From UMGS1883 sp045636425 (lineage in GTDB: Bacteria; Bacillota; Clostridia; UMGS1883): a DNA stretch of 54,693 bases. Location of the stretch: assembly GCA_045636425.1 (NCBI GenBank), contig JAZTXM010000004.1, forward strand, positions 1 through 54,693, written 5' to 3'. A program made the position numbers and the translations under genes. This document shows, piece after piece, positions 53,021 to 54,693 of this stretch; the stretch's first letter is position 1; every line of letters starts with the position of its first letter. The notes below the pieces were generated by a model. The model searched no databases. It had not been told where the DNA came from and was given only the letters and a program-made list of their open reading frames with translations.

Positions 53021-54214
53021 ATGAATATTTCAAAGAAATTCGCATCGGTTGCACCTTCATCAACTCTTGCAATTACTGCAAAGGTTAACGAAATGAAGGC
53101 AAACGGCATTGATGTTGTAGGCTTCGGTGCAGGTGAACCCGATTTTAATACTCCTAAGCATATAAGTGATGCGGCGATCAAGGCAATTAACGAGGGCTTC
53201 ACTCGTTACACGCCAGCCTCAGGTACAAAGGAGCTTAAGACGGCTGTTGCCCAGAAGTTTAAGCGTGATAATAACCTGGATTACGGCATTGAAAATATTG
53301 TTATTTCAAATGGTGCAAAGCATTCTCTTATGAATGCACTGGGTGTAATTCTTAACCCCGGAGATGAGGTAATTATCCCCACTCCTTGTTGGGTAAGCTA
53401 TCCCGAAATGGTTAAGCTTAATGACGGCGTTCCTGTCCTCCTTAAAGCAAGTGAGGAGGAGGGCTTTGTGGTAAGTGCCCAAAAGATTGCATCGGCAATT
53501 ACCGATAAGACACGTGCCGTTATCATTAATACTCCCTCAAACCCCACAGGAATGATTTATTCCGAGGAGGAGCTTAGAAAAATTGCTGCTCTTTGCGTAG
53601 AAAAGAATATCTATGTTATTTCCGATGAAATATATGAACATCTTATCTACGGCGATACAAAGCATGTATCAATCGCTTCTTTCGGAGAAGATATTAAGGA
53701 TTTGACAATTATAATAAACGGTGTCAGCAAAACCTATGCAATGACAGGCTGGAGAATAGGATATACCGCATCAAACGCAGCTCTTGCAAAAGCAATGTCA
53801 AGCGTGCAGAGCCATGCGACCAGCAATCCCAACTCCATTGCACAGAAAGCGGCTCAGGCGGCACTTGAAGGCTCGATGGACGAAGTGATTGCAATGAAAG
53901 CAGAGTTTGAAAAACGCAGAAACTACATGGTTGAGCGTATGAATACTCTCCCCGGAGTTTCCTGCCTTATGCCTCAGGGTGCATTCTATGTAATGATGAA
54001 TGTGAAGGCACTCTTTGGAAAAACGATTAACGGAAAGACCATTAAGGACAGCGGTTCTTTTGCAGAAATTCTTCTTGATGAGGCACTTGTTTCCGTTGTT
54101 CCCTGTAAGGATTTCGACAGCGACGACCACGTTCGCTGGAGCTATGCAACAAGCATGGAAAACATTGTAAAGGGTCTTGACAGACTGGAAGAATTCTTAA
54201 ATAAGTTAAGTTAA
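53021..54214 (+). CDS. class I aminotransferase (aspartate type)
   Basis: 397 residues. VVGFGAGEPDFNTPKHI, INTPSNPTGMIYSEEEL, SDEIYEHLIY and the PLP lysine in INGVSKTYAMTGWRIGY place it in the AspB/AspC 1-gamma group. Probable aspartate or broad-range transaminase. Ends with a strong terminator. Confidence 0.93.
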   Translation: MNISKKFASVAPSSTLAITAKVNEMKANGIDVVGFGAGEPDFNTPKHISDAAIKAINEGFTRYTPASGTKELKTAVAQKFKRDNNLDYGIENIVISNGAKHSLMNALGVILNPGDEVIIPTPCWVSYPEMVKLNDGVPVLLKASEEEGFVVSAQKIASAITDKTRAVIINTPSNPTGMIYSEEELRKIAALCVEKNIYVISDEIYEHLIYGDTKHVSIASFGEDIKDLTIIINGVSKTYAMTGWRIGYTASNAALAKAMSSVQSHATSNPNSIAQKAAQAALEGSMDEVIAMKAEFEKRRNYMVERMNTLPGVSCLMPQGAFYVMMNVKALFGKTINGKTIKDSGSFAEILLDEALVSVVPCKDFDSDDHVRWSYATSMENIVKGLDRLEEFLNKLS

Positions 54215-54222
54215 CAAAAATG

Positions 54223-54251
54223 CGGTGTAAGTTTTCTTGCACCGTTTTTTT
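54223..54251 (+). terminator. terminator of the aminotransferase
   Basis: 9-bp stem (54223-54231 with 54236-54244), TTTT loop, T7 tail. Confidence 0.85.
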
Positions 54252-54262
54252 ATTATTTCCTC

Positions 54263-54291
54263 TTGTAATAATACTCTGTTTGTGCTAAAAT
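54263..54291 (+). promoter_or_regulatory. promoter of ddh
   Basis: TTGTAA (54263-54268), 17-bp spacer, TAAAAT (54286-54291). Confidence 0.7.
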
Positions 54292-54318
54292 AACTCTATT
54301 GAAAGGCAGGCGTATACA

Positions 54319-54660
54319 ATGATCAGAATTGGTATTTCAGGCTACGGCAATCTCGGACGGGGTGTCGAATCAGCCATAAAACAAAATGATGATATGGAGC
54401 TTGTTGCGGTGTTTTCACGCCGTGACCCCAAAAGCGTAAAAATTAATACAGAGGGAGTAAAGGTTTGCCATATAGACGAGGCAAAGGATTATGCTGATAA
54501 AATTGATGTTATGATTCTTTGCGGCGGAAGTGCTACCGACCTTCCTGAGCAGACCCCCGCTTTGGCTAAGATGTTTAATGTGGTTGATAGTTTCGATACC
54601 CACGCAAAAATCCCTGAGCATTTCAGTAATGTTGATAAAGCCGCTAAAGAGGGCGGTAAT
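54319..54660 (+). CDS. ddh: meso-diaminopimelate dehydrogenase, 5' part only
   Basis: 114 genuine residues of a protein of about 325. Rossmann NADP-binding start IRIGISGYGNLGRGVESAIK and FSRRDPKSVK, then VMILCGGSATDLPEQ and NVVDSFDTHAKIPEHF, which match Ddh. It makes meso-DAP from tetrahydrodipicolinate in one step, feeding lysine and peptidoglycan. The ORF runs on to a stop at 54684, but its last eight residues (KSEAKRS region) are adapter-encoded; the real gene is cut at about 54660. AAAGGCAGG precedes the ATG. Confidence 0.88.
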
Positions 54661-54693
54661 AAGTCGGAGGCCAAGCGGTCTTAGGAAGACAAC
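54661..54693 (+). other. sequencing-library adapter (MGI/BGI type) at the contig end
   Basis: The last 33 bases, beginning AAGTCGGAGG and containing GCGGTCTTAGGAAGACAA, match the MGI/BGISEQ forward adapter as I know it, for its full 32 nt, followed by one base that would be the start of the next adapter segment. It is not genomic DNA. Confidence 0.93.

Noticed and set aside
54319..54684. Complete 121-residue protein at the contig end
   Set aside because: The last codons and the stop lie in adapter sequence; it is a truncated ddh.
1..54693. CRISPR array, prophage, integron or insertion sequence
   Set aside because: No regularly spaced repeats, transposase, integrase or phage structural gene is visible.

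Overview
The window looks like a low-to-middling GC Clostridia chromosome (class Clostridia; a gut Oscillospirales-type lineage is my guess, not shown by the sequence). The reasons are a tricistronic gerA-gerB-gerC spore-germination operon, a WalRK/YycH/YycI system, a tandem glycine riboswitch, an Ile T-box, glutamine synthetase III, meso-diaminopimelate dehydrogenase, and many sigma-A promoters of the form TTGACA-17-TATAAT with AGGAGG-like ribosome binding sites. Genes are dense and mostly housekeeping. I see no prophage, transposase, CRISPR array or rRNA.

Layout. 0.2-1 kb: a CDP-alcohol phosphatidyltransferase and a small zinc-ribbon protein. 1-1.3 kb: a 276-nt nested inverted-repeat element that supplies the last codons of yigZ. 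1.2-3.1 kb (minus): hflX-yigZ. 3.7-8.8 kb (plus): zapA, U32 peptidase, two lipoproteins and an ABC-F ATPase. 8.9-11 kb (minus): a membrane protein, an AbrB/SpoVT-type regulator behind a long structured attenuator-like leader, and a Fic protein with an HTH domain. 11.2-12.5 kb (minus): two tRNA-Ser genes, rnc and acpP. 12.6-16.75 kb (minus): the ger operon with an extra 54-residue two-helix gene. 16.9-21.7 kb (plus): a 1362-residue secreted InlB-repeat protein, a 53-residue peptide and a membrane protein. 21.7-25.7 kb: class I LysRS (minus) back to back with a glycine-riboswitch-controlled AGCS symporter (plus). 25.7-31 kb (minus): walR, walK, a secreted protein with its own promoter and WalR box, yycH and yycI. 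31.1-36 kb: T-box-ileS (eukaryal/archaeal-like IleRS) and an NSS transporter. 36-38.2 kb: glnN. 38.3-41.8 kb: rimM-trmD-nitroreductase-tcdA-galM. 42-43.9 kb: cysK-like gene and a stand-alone GMP synthase ATP-PPase subunit. 44.2 kb: tRNA-Thr. 44.5-52.9 kb: uxaC, aminotransferase, tmk, tsaC/sua5, a YwlE-RimI fusion, tsaD, Xaa-Pro aminopeptidase and an HD phosphohydrolase. 53-54.7 kb: an aspartate-type aminotransferase and a truncated ddh.

The functions that connect are translation and tRNA modification (tsaC, tsaD and rimI-like for t6A; tcdA for ct6A; trmD, rimM, hflX, two aminoacyl-tRNA synthetases), nitrogen and amino-acid metabolism (glycine import, glnN, cysK, aminotransferases, ddh), and envelope/spore physiology (WalRK, ger). 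The last 33 bases match the MGI/BGI sequencing-library adapter as I remember it, so the contig ends at about 54660 and the C-terminus of the last ORF is artificial.

The items most worth following up are the AbrB leader RNA (9803-10019), the inverted-repeat element at 991-1266, the WalR box in front of the secreted protein gene, the YwlE-RimI fusion, the peptide cassette at 16.9-21.7 kb, and the adapter tail.
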